NCBI RefSeq assembly: GCF_016031635.1
Contig: NZ_JACEGD010000031.1
Coordinates: 60,588 to 124,587, forward strand
Origin: Bradyrhizobium diversitatis
GTDB taxonomy: Bacteria > Pseudomonadota > Alphaproteobacteria > Rhizobiales > Xanthobacteraceae
DNA length: 64,000 nucleotides
Reading direction: 5' to 3'
The notes under the pieces are model-generated. The model was not told the DNA's origin and did no database searches. It saw only the letters and a list, made by a program, of their open reading frames with translations. Below, piece after piece: positions 17,206 through 25,568 of this stretch; position 1 is the first letter of the stretch, and each line of letters opens with the position of its first letter. The position numbers were made by a program, and so were the translations under genes.

Positions 17206-18309
17206 ATGGATAGGGTCGATTGCATCGTCATCGGAGCCGGCGTGGTCGGGCTCGCGGTAGCCCGGAAGCTCGCCCAGGCCGGGCGCGAGGTCATCGTGCT
17301 CGAGGCAGCCGAGGCCATTGGCACCGTCACCTCCTCGCGCAACAGTGAGGTGATCCATGCCGGCATCTACTATCGCGCCGGAAGCTGGATGGCGCGCATG
17401 TGCGTCAGCGGCAAGCACGCGCTCTACCGCTACTGCGCCGAGCGCGGCATCCCCCACAAGAATTGCGGCAAGCTGATCGTTGCGACCAGTGCGAAGGAAA
17501 CCGAGAAGCTGCAATCGATCAAGGCGCATGCCGAGGCCAATGGCGTGCTCGACATGCAGCTGCTCACGGGGGAGGCCGCGCGGGCGCTGGAGCCGGCGCT
17601 CGCCTGCGATGCTGCGCTGCTGTCACCGTCAACGGGCATCATCGACAGCCACGCCTACATGCTCTCGCTGCGCGGCGAGGCCGAGGACGCCGGCGCGGCC
17701 TTCGCGTTTCACACTCCGCTGATCCGCGCCAAGGCGACTGCCGGCGTCATCGAGGTCGAGGCCGGCGGCGAGGCGCCGATGACGCTGCAATGCAGCCTCC
17801 TCGTCAACGCCGCGGGGCTGTCGGCGACGAATGTCGCGCGCAACATCGACGGCATGCCGCTGGACCGGATCCCTCCGGCCTATCTCGCCAAGGGAAATTA
17901 CTTCAGCTGCAACGCCAGGGCGCCGTTCTCGCGCCTGATCTATCCGGTGCCCGAGCCCGGCGGGTTAGGGGTCCATCTGACGCTGGACATGGCAGGGCAG
18001 GCACGTTTCGGGCCCGACGTCGAATGGATCGAGACGATCAACTACGAGGTCGATCCGTCACGCGCAGAGCGCTTCTATCCGGCGATCCGCAAATACTGGC
18101 CGACGCTGCCCGATGGCGCGCTGATGCCGAGCTATTCGGGCATCCGCCCGAAGATCGTGCCGCCGGCCGTGGCCACGCAGGACTTCCTGATGCAGGGCCC
18201 GCACGATCACGGCGTCGCAGGCCTGATCAACCTGTTCGGCATCGAATCCCCGGGACTGACGTCGTCGCTCGCGATCGCCGATCACGTCGCCGAGCTCGCA
18301 GACATCTAG
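17206..18309 (+). CDS. FAD-dependent oxidoreductase, L-2-hydroxyglutarate oxidase-like
   Basis: 367-residue flavoprotein of the DAO/LhgO family (COG0579-like). The Rossmann dinucleotide motif GAGVVGLAVAR lies at 10-20, with ARKLAQAGREVIVLE just after. SSRNSEVIHAGIYY at 44-57 matches the LhgO signature SSRNSGVIHAG, with Glu in place of Gly. The C-terminal block with SGIRPKI near 305-311 is also as in this family. Members oxidise L-2-hydroxyglutarate to 2-oxoglutarate and pass electrons to quinone or oxygen. It is monocistronic and divergent from the c-di-GMP gene. The exact substrate is inferred, not shown. Confidence 0.85.
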   Translation: MDRVDCIVIGAGVVGLAVARKLAQAGREVIVLEAAEAIGTVTSSRNSEVIHAGIYYRAGSWMARMCVSGKHALYRYCAERGIPHKNCGKLIVATSAKETEKLQSIKAHAEANGVLDMQLLTGEAARALEPALACDAALLSPSTGIIDSHAYMLSLRGEAEDAGAAFAFHTPLIRAKATAGVIEVEAGGEAPMTLQCSLLVNAAGLSATNVARNIDGMPLDRIPPAYLAKGNYFSCNARAPFSRLIYPVPEPGGLGVHLTLDMAGQARFGPDVEWIETINYEVDPSRAERFYPAIRKYWPTLPDGALMPSYSGIRPKIVPPAVATQDFLMQGPHDHGVAGLINLFGIESPGLTSSLAIADHVAELADI

Positions 18310-18471
18310 CGCGTGTTCGCGTGAGGTGGATGACGGTTGGCGTCGAGAAAACGGTCCCAACAAGGCTGGCGCAAGGCAGAGGTCTTGCGCCACCTTGCAG
18401 CAGGGATGAGCACGAATGCCCTCATCCCTGCGTGAAAGGATGCGATCAACTCTACGATGTTGCGGGGGTCG

Positions 18472-18651
18472 CTAGTGGAGCGTATCGCCGTGCTTCAGAC
18501 GCTCGATCTGGTCCTTGACCATCAACTTCCGGCGCTTCAACTCAACAATTTGCAGGTCGTCTGTTGAAAGGTGCACGAGAGCTTCGTGCAATTCGTTTTC
18601 GAGAAGTTTGTGCTTCCGTTCCAATTCAACCAGATGTGCCTGAATTGTCAT
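18472..18651 (-). CDS. YdcH family small protein (DUF465), copy 1
   Basis: 59-residue protein starting MTIQAHLVELERKH and ending KHGDTLH. It fits DUF465/YdcH: a helical hairpin of two charged helices (about 5-25 and 33-53) joined by HLSTDDL, with the family's ELKRRKL pattern. A near-perfect ribosome site (GAGGAGG, 8 bases upstream) supports the start. Function of the family is unknown; members are short, abundant, helical cytoplasmic proteins. A second member is encoded divergently about 330 bases away at 18981. Confidence 0.9.
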   Translation of the reverse strand: MTIQAHLVELERKHKLLENELHEALVHLSTDDLQIVELKRRKLMVKDQIERLKHGDTLH

Positions 18652-18980
18652 TCGAAACCTCCTCGGTAGGGTTGAACCTCAGGATTCGATCCGGACAAGC
18701 AAGTCTACATCAGCGATCCGTTCTGTCGATGGGTATCCGTCGTCGCGGTGTCATTTTTGAAAGTTCATATGTAACGAAGCGTGACTAGGGGAACCGCGCG
18801 GGAAAAATCCGTGATATCAATGCGCCTGCGCGACGCCGCACCCGCCTGCAGAAATATCTTGCGGGAGATTGGCGAGCAGGGATCGCAGATGGCTTGCGAT
18901 CACGCCGCGCAAGGACGATAATTTCCACAGGGCATCCACAGCCTTAATCTCACGCTTATCGGTTTTCGGCCACCGCAGAC
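18652..18980. other. Divergent intergenic region between two YdcH genes
   Basis: 329 bases with lower GC content than the flanking genes and no convincing open frame. It must carry the promoters of both DUF465 genes. I see no clear hexamer pair, hairpin or known operator that I would call with confidence. Confidence 0.5.
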
Positions 18981-19187
18981 ATGACCAATGAAGACGAGCG
19001 TGAGCTCGAAGCCGAGCTCACCCGGTTGCAGCAGGAACACCGAGATCTGGACGCCGCGATCGATGCACTGCATCAATCGCCCGCCCCCGACCTATTGCGG
19101 TTACAGCGGTTGAAGAAGCGCAAGCTGTTGTTACGTGATCGCATCGCGTTCATCGAAGACCAGATTACCCCCGACATCATCGCCTGA
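18981..19187 (+). CDS. YdcH family small protein (DUF465), copy 2
   Basis: 68-residue protein with the same two-helix layout as copy 1: LEAELTRLQQEHRDLD, a turn at HQSPAPD, then LQRLKKRKLLLRDRIAFIED. The second helix with KKRKLLLRDRI is the recognisable DUF465 core. It has an acidic N-terminus (TNEDERELEAE). It begins a run of three very small genes on this strand (18981-19808). Function unknown. Confidence 0.85.
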   Translation: MTNEDERELEAELTRLQQEHRDLDAAIDALHQSPAPDLLRLQRLKKRKLLLRDRIAFIEDQITPDIIA

Positions 19188-19314
19188 TCCGTGAGCCGGC
19201 CTGCACCGCGGCTTTGCCCAGATGAATCCGCTTGACTCGATGAGAACAAAATAGGAACATTTTGGAGCGCCCAAACCTCCGGAATGCCCAAGCCACGACA
19301 CGAGGACAACGCAG

Positions 19315-19533
19315 ATGTCGGCAACGCCCCTTCTCGACAACAGCCATTATGAACAGGCCTGCGATCAGGCGATCGCGATGTGCGACGGCAATCTGCGCAG
19401 CACGATCAAAGCGCTGATCATGGCCAATGAATATCTGGAAACCGAGCTGGAGGAATTGCAGGCCGCGATTTCCGCCGGCTGCATTCCGGAGACCTCGCGC
19501 AGCAAGATGCGGAGCAAGAGCAGCGCCGCCTGA
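19315..19533 (+). CDS. Small conserved-looking protein of unknown function (72 aa)
   Basis: 72-residue cytoplasmic protein with a helical acidic centre (ALIMANEYLETELEELQAAI) and a short basic Ser/Lys tail. No membrane span or signal peptide. It lies 127 bases after the second YdcH gene and 23 bases before the next small gene, so it is probably co-transcribed with the latter. Two cysteines (16 and 23 residues from the N-terminus by eye) are not arranged as a metal site. I do not recognise the family; codon use looks like that of real genes here. Confidence 0.7.
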   Translation: MSATPLLDNSHYEQACDQAIAMCDGNLRSTIKALIMANEYLETELEELQAAISAGCIPETSRSKMRSKSSAA

Positions 19534-19556
19534 TTTTCAACAACCGGAGCAACGCC

Positions 19557-19808
19557 ATGTCGGATGTGACCTACTACGTTGCAATGCCCTTCTTGATCGA
19601 TGCAGACGGCTCGCCGGTCGCAGGCACTGCCGAGGAATGCCAGACCTCGACTGCGGCGCTGCGGCGCGCCGAGATATTGGCCCACGGTGCCGGCCACATC
19701 GGCGCGGTCGCATTCAGCCGCAGCGGCGATCCCGTGACCGGCGAATTCGGCGACGCCAGGCTGCTGCGCAAATTCGGCAACGTGCCGGAAGATCTGGGGA
19801 CACTGTAA
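19557..19808 (+). CDS. Small protein of unknown function (83 aa)
   Basis: 83-residue soluble protein beginning MSDVTYYVAMPF. The pattern (short strands at YYVAMPFLI and IGAVAFSRSG around a helix TAALRRAEILAHG) suggests a compact alpha/beta fold. It follows the previous small gene by 23 bases, with CCGGAGC about 6 bases upstream of the start as ribosome site. Its stop lies two bases from the stop of the convergent GGDEF gene. Function unknown. Confidence 0.72.
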   Translation: MSDVTYYVAMPFLIDADGSPVAGTAEECQTSTAALRRAEILAHGAGHIGAVAFSRSGDPVTGEFGDARLLRKFGNVPEDLGTL

Positions 19809-19810
19809 GG

Positions 19811-20530
19811 TCAGCTGCTGACCAGCCTGATCTGCGGCTCGTGCCGCCGACACGCCTTGCGCACGTACATGGCGGCGTCCGCCTCCTCCAGGGCACGGCC
19901 GGCGTCGGACTGCGCCCCCAGCAGCGCGACTCCGGCGGAAGCGCCCGCGGTCACGTGCTGGCCGCGAAAGACAAAAGACAATTCGTCGATCGCCTGCTCG
20001 AAGGCCGCGGCCTTCGCCTTGGCGTCGGTCTCGCTGAGATTCCAAAGCAAGAGGGCGAACTCGTCGCCCCCGAGCCGGCCGACCACGTCGGAGGCACGGA
20101 CCTGTCGCGTCAGCGTGGCGACGATCGCCTTGAGCACCTCGTCGCCGGCGGCATGACCGAACGAATCGTTGATCGGCTTGAGCCGATCGACGTCGAGCAC
20201 GATCAGTGCCCCGCTGGCGCGGTAGCGCTTCATATAGGCGATGGCGCGCGCAAGCTCGCGCTCGAAGCCGCGCCGGTTGGGAATCTCGAGCAGGAAATCG
20301 GTGTCGGCCGCAGCTTCCAGTTCCGCAACCCGGAGCTGCGCCTCCTTGAGCTTGGCTCGCAGGCCCCGGATTGTCGCCCTGACGTTTTCAATAGCCCCAC
20401 CATCGCCCGAGGCGGCGCGCCGGGGCGGCTTCGCCGGACGCTTGGTCAGCCTTTTGGGGGCGGATCGGCCGGCGCTGGTCTTCCGGCCCTTTTTGGCCTT
20501 CGCAGCGCTCGCCCTTCTTGGTTTCTTCAT
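19811..20530 (-). CDS. Diguanylate cyclase, soluble, with basic N-terminal tail
   Basis: 239-residue protein with one GGDEF domain (about 75-230). The active-site motif GGDEF is intact, and RASD five residues upstream matches the inhibitory I-site RxxD, so a working c-di-GMP synthase under product feedback is likely. The first 45 residues are Lys/Arg/Ala-rich and disordered, followed by a short coiled coil (NVRATIRGLRAKLKEAQLRVAELEA, here split by eye) that may drive dimerisation. I chose the ATG at 20530 because AGGA lies 7 bases upstream; starts at 20536 and 20569 are possible. No sensor domain is present. Confidence 0.9.
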   Translation of the reverse strand: MKKPRRASAAKAKKGRKTSAGRSAPKRLTKRPAKPPRRAASGDGGAIENVRATIRGLRAKLKEAQLRVAELEAAADTDFLLEIPNRRGFERELARAIAYMKRYRASGALIVLDVDRLKPINDSFGHAAGDEVLKAIVATLTRQVRASDVVGRLGGDEFALLLWNLSETDAKAKAAAFEQAIDELSFVFRGQHVTAGASAGVALLGAQSDAGRALEEADAAMYVRKACRRHEPQIRLVSS

Positions 20531-20672
20531 GGGCATCCTGCTCAATGAAGGCTTGCGGGGATTCACCAAGACAGGATAGTGGATTCCCTTCTCCTTGCCA
20601 CCGCCTTGCGAGCCGCCGGCCGGAACCGTAAATCTGGCCTATCTTTCTGTTTTTCCGGGCACAATTAACGTC

Positions 20673-21161
20673 ATGACCGCGCCGATCGCCATCATCATGG
20701 GAAGCCAGTCGGACTGGGACACGATGCGGCATGCTGCCGACACGCTTGACGCGCTCGGCATTGCCGCCGACAGCCGCGTCGTCTCGGCACATCGCACGCC
20801 CGACCGGCTGTTTGCTTTCGCCAAGGGCGCCAAGGCTGCGGGTTACCAGGTCATCATCGCGGGCGCCGGTGGGGCTGCACATCTGCCCGGCATGGCGGCG
20901 GCACTGACGGAACTCCCGGTATTCGGCGTTCCCGTCGAATCCAAGACGCTCAAGGGCGTCGATTCGCTCTATTCGATCGTCCAGATGCCGGCGGGTGTCC
21001 CGGTCGGCACCCTCGCCATCGGCAAGGCCGGTGCGATCAACGCCGCGCTGCTGGCGGCCGCCGTGCTGGCATTGTCCGATCCGGCCCTGTCCGATCGCCT
21101 TGCCGCCTGGCGCAAGGCGCAAACTGAGGCGGTCGCCGAGCGCCCGGAGGACAAGGCGTGA
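20673..21161 (+). CDS. purE: 5-(carboxyamino)imidazole ribonucleotide mutase (PurE)
   Basis: 162-residue class I PurE, which converts N5-CAIR to CAIR in purine synthesis. The N-terminal IIMGSQSDWDTM and the SAHRTPDRL block carry the nucleotide-binding serine/aspartate and the catalytic histidine. GAGGAAHLPGM is also typical. The start at 20673 gives the standard length; an in-frame extension to 20595 is not family sequence. The stop overlaps the GTG start of purK (GTGA), so the two enzymes are translated together. Confidence 0.97.
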   Translation: MTAPIAIIMGSQSDWDTMRHAADTLDALGIAADSRVVSAHRTPDRLFAFAKGAKAAGYQVIIAGAGGAAHLPGMAAALTELPVFGVPVESKTLKGVDSLYSIVQMPAGVPVGTLAIGKAGAINAALLAAAVLALSDPALSDRLAAWRKAQTEAVAERPEDKA

Positions 21162-22264
21162 CCGACACCAGGCATGTGAAGCTGAAGCCCGGTGACACCA
21201 TCGGAATCCTCGGCGGCGGACAATTGGGCCGGATGCTGGCCATGGCTGCTGCCCGGCTCGGCCTGCGCTGCCAGGTGTTCTCGCCCGATCCGGACTCGCC
21301 GGCTTTCGACGTCGTGCTGAACGCGACCTGCGCAGAATATGCCGATGTCGAAGCGCTCGAACTGTTCGCCAACGACGTCGACGTCATCACCTATGAATTC
21401 GAGAACGTGCCCGCGGCAGCCGCGATGGTGCTGGATGCGCGCCGACCCGTGCTGCCCAACCGCAAGATCCTCGAGACCACCCAGGACCGTCTTGCCGAGA
21501 AGGATTTCGTCACGCGGCTCGGCATCGGAACCGCAGCCTATGCCGACGTCACCTCCGTCCCCTCCCTGCGCGAGGCGATCGCCAGGATCGGCCTTCCGGC
21601 CGTGCTGAAAACCCGCCGCTTCGGTTATGACGGCAAGGGCCAGGTCATCATCCGCGACGGCGACGACATCGCGAAGGTGTGGACCAGCCTCGCCACCAAA
21701 TCGGCGATCCTGGAGGCCTTCGTGCCGTTCGAGCGCGAGATTTCCGTGATCGCCGCGCGCTCGGCCGCAGGCGAGGTCGAGTGTTTCGACGTCACCGAGA
21801 ACGAGCACCGCGACCACATCCTGAAGATATCGCGCGCGCCCGCGCCGATTCCGGATGCGCTCGCCGAGGAAGCGCGCAGCATCGCCGGAAAGATCGCAGG
21901 CGCGCTCGACTATGTCGGCGTGCTCGCCGTCGAGATGTTCGTGCTCGCCAATGGCACCGGACCGAAGGTGCTGGTCAACGAGATCGCTCCGCGCGTGCAC
22001 AATTCCGGGCACTGGACGCTCGATGGCGCCTCGGTCTCGCAGTTCGAGCAGCACATCCGCGCCATCGCCGGCTGGCCGCTCGGCAAGCCCGTGCGCCACG
22101 GCGAAGTCGTGACCATGACCAACCTGATCGGCGACGAGATCTACGATTACGAAAGATGGCTGAGCGTGCCGGGCGCGACCGTGCACATCTACGGCAAGGG
22201 CGCTCCGCGCCCGGGCCGCAAGATGGGCCATGTCACCAAGGTCCGGCCGCCACAGGGCGAATGA
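21158..22264 (+). CDS. purK: 5-(carboxyamino)imidazole ribonucleotide synthase (PurK)
   Basis: 368-residue ATP-grasp enzyme that carboxylates AIR to N5-CAIR using ATP and bicarbonate, feeding PurE. Visible are the N-terminal GILGGGQLGRMLA, the ATP-grasp stretch KTRRFGYDGKGQ and the metal/ATP site VNEIAPRVHNSGHWT. It starts with GTG overlapping the purE stop. This two-gene operon is complete and looks normal. Confidence 0.97.
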   Translation: MTDTRHVKLKPGDTIGILGGGQLGRMLAMAAARLGLRCQVFSPDPDSPAFDVVLNATCAEYADVEALELFANDVDVITYEFENVPAAAAMVLDARRPVLPNRKILETTQDRLAEKDFVTRLGIGTAAYADVTSVPSLREAIARIGLPAVLKTRRFGYDGKGQVIIRDGDDIAKVWTSLATKSAILEAFVPFEREISVIAARSAAGEVECFDVTENEHRDHILKISRAPAPIPDALAEEARSIAGKIAGALDYVGVLAVEMFVLANGTGPKVLVNEIAPRVHNSGHWTLDGASVSQFEQHIRAIAGWPLGKPVRHGEVVTMTNLIGDEIYDYERWLSVPGATVHIYGKGAPRPGRKMGHVTKVRPPQGE

Positions 22265-22300
22265 GGGGACCGCAGCTGCTGGCCGCGATCCCCTTTGCGA

Positions 22301-23023
22301 TTACGCCGTCTTCACGCCCGCGACGACGCCGGTGGGCTCCTCGCTGAGCCAGCGATAGATCACCCCGCCCAGCGCGCCGCCGATCAGCGGTGCAACCCAG
22401 AACAGCCAGAGCTGTGACAGCGCCCAGCCCCCGACAAACAGTGCCGGGCCCGTGCTGCGCGCCGGGTTCACCGAGGTGTTGGTGACGGGAATGCTGACGA
22501 GATGGATCATCACCAGCGCAAGCCCGATCGCGAGCGGTGCGAAGCCCGCCGGCGCGCGGCCATGAGTGGCACCCATGATGATGAACAGGAACATCATGGT
22601 CATCACCACCTCGGTGAGGAAGCACACCATCATGCTGTACTGGCCGGGCGAATGCGCATCATAGCCGTTGGAGGCAAAGCCCTTGCTGACGTCGAATCCG
22701 GGCGCCCCGCTCGCGATGACATAGAGGAGGCACGCGGCAACGACCGCGCCGGCCACCTGCGCGATCACGTAGGGCAGGATCTGTCCGGCCGGAAAGCGCC
22801 CGCCGGCGGCAAGGCCGACCGTGACAGCCGGATTGAGATGACAGCCCGAGATGTGGCCAATCGCGTAGGCCATCGTGACGACGCTCAGGCCGAAAGCCAG
22901 GGACACGCCGACCAGGCCGATTCCGACCTGCGGGAAGCCGGCCGCGATCACTGCGCTGCCACAACCTGCGAATGTGAGCCAGAAGGTGCCGATGGCTTCG
23001 GCAGCATATTTTTTCATGTCCAT
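22301..23023 (-). CDS. aqpZ: Aquaporin Z
   Basis: 240-residue inner-membrane water channel with six spans and two NPA half-helices (HLNPAVTVG at 62-70, SVNPARSTGPA at 184-194). The arginine after the second NPA is the selectivity-filter Arg. FAGCGSAV near 18-25 is as in AqpZ, and the narrow-filter residues favour water over glycerol. It is monocistronic and converges on purK. Confidence 0.95.
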   Translation of the reverse strand: MDMKKYAAEAIGTFWLTFAGCGSAVIAAGFPQVGIGLVGVSLAFGLSVVTMAYAIGHISGCHLNPAVTVGLAAGGRFPAGQILPYVIAQVAGAVVAACLLYVIASGAPGFDVSKGFASNGYDAHSPGQYSMMVCFLTEVVMTMMFLFIIMGATHGRAPAGFAPLAIGLALVMIHLVSIPVTNTSVNPARSTGPALFVGGWALSQLWLFWVAPLIGGALGGVIYRWLSEEPTGVVAGVKTA

Positions 23024-23283
23024 TGTGGTCCCCTGATTTCAAGATTCCGGAACAAAGCTCCGGTTGCGGCCTCGCCATTGGCGTCGAATCGCCCAAATCG
23101 GGGCCGCGTGGAGGTATTTTCGCCGCATTTAATGGCCGAACTTGGCCCGAAAACCCGCTTGGCCGGTGGACATCCAAGGTTTTGTCTGATACATCCGCGC
23201 GCTCAAGGCCAAGGGCGCCCGGCTTTTTGCCATCCCCTTTGACTTACCAGAATTCAAATCCGATCTACTGAAGAGGATGCCGC

Positions 23284-23580
23284 GTGCAGGTTCTCGTTCG
23301 CGATAACAACGTCGATCAAGCTCTCAAGGCGCTGAAGAAGAAGATGCAGCGCGAGGGCATTTTCCGCGAGATGAAGCTCCGCGGTCACTACGAGAAGCCC
23401 TCCGAAAAGAAGGCCCGCGAAAAGGCCGAAGCCGTGCGCCGTGCGCGCAAGCTGGCCCGCAAGAAGCTGCAGCGCGAAGGCCTGCTGCCGATGAAGCCGA
23501 AGCCGGTGTTCGGCGCAGGCCCGGGCGGTGATCGCGGCGGTCGTGGCGGCCCCGGTGCAGGTCCGCGCGGACCGCGCTGA
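23284..23580 (+). CDS. rpsU: 30S ribosomal protein S21
   Basis: 98-residue S21, which helps the 30S subunit engage mRNA. The core MQVLVRDNNVDQALKALKKK is typical, and a Gly/Arg-rich tail (from about residue 78) extends it beyond the 71 residues of the E. coli protein, as usual in rhizobia. It starts with GTG, preceded by GAAGAGG. A hairpin with AT-rich tail follows at 23614-23645. It stands alone, not in the rpsU-dnaG-rpoD order of enterics. Confidence 0.95.
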   Translation: MQVLVRDNNVDQALKALKKKMQREGIFREMKLRGHYEKPSEKKAREKAEAVRRARKLARKKLQREGLLPMKPKPVFGAGPGGDRGGRGGPGAGPRGPR

Positions 23581-23613
23581 TTTGCCGAACCTTTAAGATC
23601 TCGGTTTTCGATG

Positions 23614-23645
23614 ACGCGGGCCCTTGGCCCGCGTTATTGTTTGTG
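23614..23645 (+). terminator. Hairpin downstream of rpsU
   Basis: Perfect 9-base stem ACGCGGGCC/GGCCCGCGT with a three-base loop, followed by TATTGTTTGTG. It begins 33 bases after the rpsU stop and fits an intrinsic terminator. Confidence 0.7.
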
Positions 23646-23681
23646 AGCGGTGCCTTCGCGGGACGGGGCACGACCGATGCG

Positions 23682-23818
23682 GCGCTAAAGCGCGATAAAG
23701 TTGGATGAATGGTCATCGCGATTTAGGTAGTTGTTTGAGCACGATCTCCGCGCAAACGCGTTCCGCGTTTGTCGCGAGAGAAAACCGCGGCACACTTTGC
23801 CGGATCATGCTTTAGCGC
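23682..23818. repeat. 137-base repeat element with 10-base terminal inverted repeats
   Basis: The element is bounded by perfect inverted ends GCGCTAAAGC and GCTTTAGCGC. Inside are an imperfect hairpin (AAAGCGCGAT.../TCATCGCGATTT) and a second palindrome centred on AAACGCGTTCCGCGTTT, then CGGATCATGC. The layout parallels the repeat at 51.4 kb. It ends 14 bases before the start codon of the TPR lipoprotein gene, so it forms most of that gene's 5' leader. Confidence 0.75.
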
Positions 23819-23831
23819 GAGCGAACCGTCG

Positions 23832-24482
23832 ATGGCTTCCCCTTTCCCTCAGCGCAGCTTGGCGTGGCGACGCCGGATCTGGCAGCAGCCGCTCGTGTTG
23901 GGCTTGATGGGGATCGCGCTATGCGGCTGCTCCTTCGATCTGGGATCGTTGATCCCGGCGAAGGACAAGCCCCAGGAGACGCCCAAGGCAGAGGCGCCTG
24001 CCGAGAGCACGGTGAGCGCCGGCAACGTCACCGAAGCTCAGGCCCACACTGCAAAGGCCCAGTCCCTGGCGAAGTCAGGGGAGACCGCGGCAGCGCTCGA
24101 CGAGTTCAATCGCGCCGTCGGGCTCGATCCCTACAATGCGCAGGCACTCTATGGCCGCGCCCTGATCTACCAGGGCAATAACCAGCACAACTTCGCGATC
24201 GCCGATTTCGGCGCCGCGAGCGGGCTCAACCCGCAGAAGGTCGAGCCTCTGCTCGGCCGCGCCACCAGCTATCTCGCGATCGGCAAGCTCAAGGAGGCCG
24301 CAGCCGATCTCGATGAAGCCTCCGAGGCCGATCCGCACAATGCCCAGGTCTGGACCACGCGCGGACAGGCCTATGAGCGTTTGGGGGACAGGGCCAAGGC
24401 GGCGGCGTCCTACACCAAGGCCGTCGCGTTACGTCCACGCGATGACGCCGCCCGCAGCGGCCTCGCCCGCGTCGGCGGCTGA
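23832..24482 (+). CDS. TPR-repeat lipoprotein
   Basis: 216-residue exported protein. A signal peptide with the lipobox LCGC (GIALCGCS) gives a lipid-modified cysteine near residue 35. A short Lys/Glu/Pro-rich linker is followed by tetratricopeptide repeats from about residue 68 to the end (AQSLAKSGETAAALDEFNRAVGLDP and successors, about four units). TPR lipoproteins usually scaffold envelope complexes, in the manner of NlpI or PilF; the partner is unknown here. The ATG at 23832 was chosen because an upstream in-frame start would read through the repeat. Confidence 0.85.
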   Translation: MASPFPQRSLAWRRRIWQQPLVLGLMGIALCGCSFDLGSLIPAKDKPQETPKAEAPAESTVSAGNVTEAQAHTAKAQSLAKSGETAAALDEFNRAVGLDPYNAQALYGRALIYQGNNQHNFAIADFGAASGLNPQKVEPLLGRATSYLAIGKLKEAAADLDEASEADPHNAQVWTTRGQAYERLGDRAKAAASYTKAVALRPRDDAARSGLARVGG

Positions 24483-24507
24483 CGGTCTGGCGCAGCGCGG
24501 GCCAGTC

Positions 24508-25473
24508 TTAATCGGGCGTGGCGCTCTTCGGCAGAACGGAGTTGAACATCGACTTCATGCCCGACAGCATCTCGTCGGCGACATTGGTCTTCCTCGGCCG
24601 CGGCATGGAGGCACCAACATCGGCACGCAGGTCGAGCGGGGGCGCTATGACCGGCACTGGAATGTCGGCCGGCGGCGTCACCCGATTCGGATCGTCGCTG
24701 CCGACCGAGGCCGTGTAGGACGGATTGGAGCCGCCATTGCCATAGGCCTCAGATGAGGGCGTCGAGACCGTGATCGGCGGCGGCAGCGGACGGACCGTGG
24801 ATGGCTCCATGCCAATGACCCGCGGCGCCTCCGGCGTGCGGGCAGCTTCCCGCACCGCAGGCTCCGCGGACCTCTCGGTTGGCTTGGCCTCGGACGACTT
24901 GAGCTCGGCAGGCTTGGTTTCGGAAGATCTGGCCTCAGCGGACCTGCCTTCAACGGACCTGCCCTCAGGCGACTTGCGCAGGCGCTCGATCGCGGCACGT
25001 ACGAGATCGTTGGCATCGGGGGTTGCGGCCGGAGCGGCAGCAGCCGGCGCCGAATTGGCCTCGACCACCGACGCAGGTGCGGTCACGGCCGGCGTAGACT
25101 TGGCGACCGCCTTTTCACGGGCGGACGGCTTGGCGCGCGGGCTCTCGGCCGGCGCCACATCCGGAGCCTTCTCGGCGGCCTTCTCAGCCCCCTTGGGCTC
25201 GGCGACCGGATGATGATCGGCCGCCTTGTCGGCTGCCGGTTTGTCGGTCACGCTCTTCTCGGCGATGCCCTTGGCCTTGACGCCGGGCGCAGGGAGGTTG
25301 GCGACATCAGCAGGCTTGCCGTTCTGGCCGGCGTCGGCGGGCGCAACAACGGCCGCGGGGGCATCGGCCGCCGGCTTGGCGTTGATGTAATGATTAACGA
25401 TGTACGCCCCGATGATCGTCGCGAGCACCGAGGGGAAAATATCCATCGAGATTTTAGCGAGGTATTTCAGCAT
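24508..25473 (-). CDS. Membrane-anchored, largely disordered Ala/Pro/Lys-rich protein
   Basis: 321 residues. One membrane span near the N-terminus (FPSVLATIIGAYIVNHYI, 13-30) is followed by a long low-complexity stretch rich in Ala, Pro, Lys and Glu. A short degenerate repeat of the form (K/R)SxE(A/G/x) runs about residues 167-205 (for example GRSVEGRSAEARSSETKP). The C-terminal 30 residues look folded and conserved (NVADEMLSGMKSMFNSVL, amphipathic helix). It may span the periplasm from the inner membrane. I do not recognise a named family. It converges on the TPR lipoprotein gene, 25 bases apart. Confidence 0.75.
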   Translation of the reverse strand: MLKYLAKISMDIFPSVLATIIGAYIVNHYINAKPAADAPAAVVAPADAGQNGKPADVANLPAPGVKAKGIAEKSVTDKPAADKAADHHPVAEPKGAEKAAEKAPDVAPAESPRAKPSAREKAVAKSTPAVTAPASVVEANSAPAAAAPAATPDANDLVRAAIERLRKSPEGRSVEGRSAEARSSETKPAELKSSEAKPTERSAEPAVREAARTPEAPRVIGMEPSTVRPLPPPITVSTPSSEAYGNGGSNPSYTASVGSDDPNRVTPPADIPVPVIAPPLDLRADVGASMPRPRKTNVADEMLSGMKSMFNSVLPKSATPD

Positions 25474-25568
25474 TTCTCGGCCACTCCCCGCGCGATCTGA
25501 TGCGGGAACTTTAGGGCATTGTGAGGGATCAACTGCGACGGATCAATGGCAAAGGGTAACGCCGGACT

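Noticed and set aside
20595..20672. In-frame extension of purE by 26 codons
   Set aside because: The extra residues do not resemble PurE, and the ATG at 20673 gives the normal length.
23239..23267. TTGACT-N17-GATCTA as an rpsU promoter
   Set aside because: The spacing is good but the predicted transcript would start within the ribosome site, leaving almost no leader; the -10 match is also poor.
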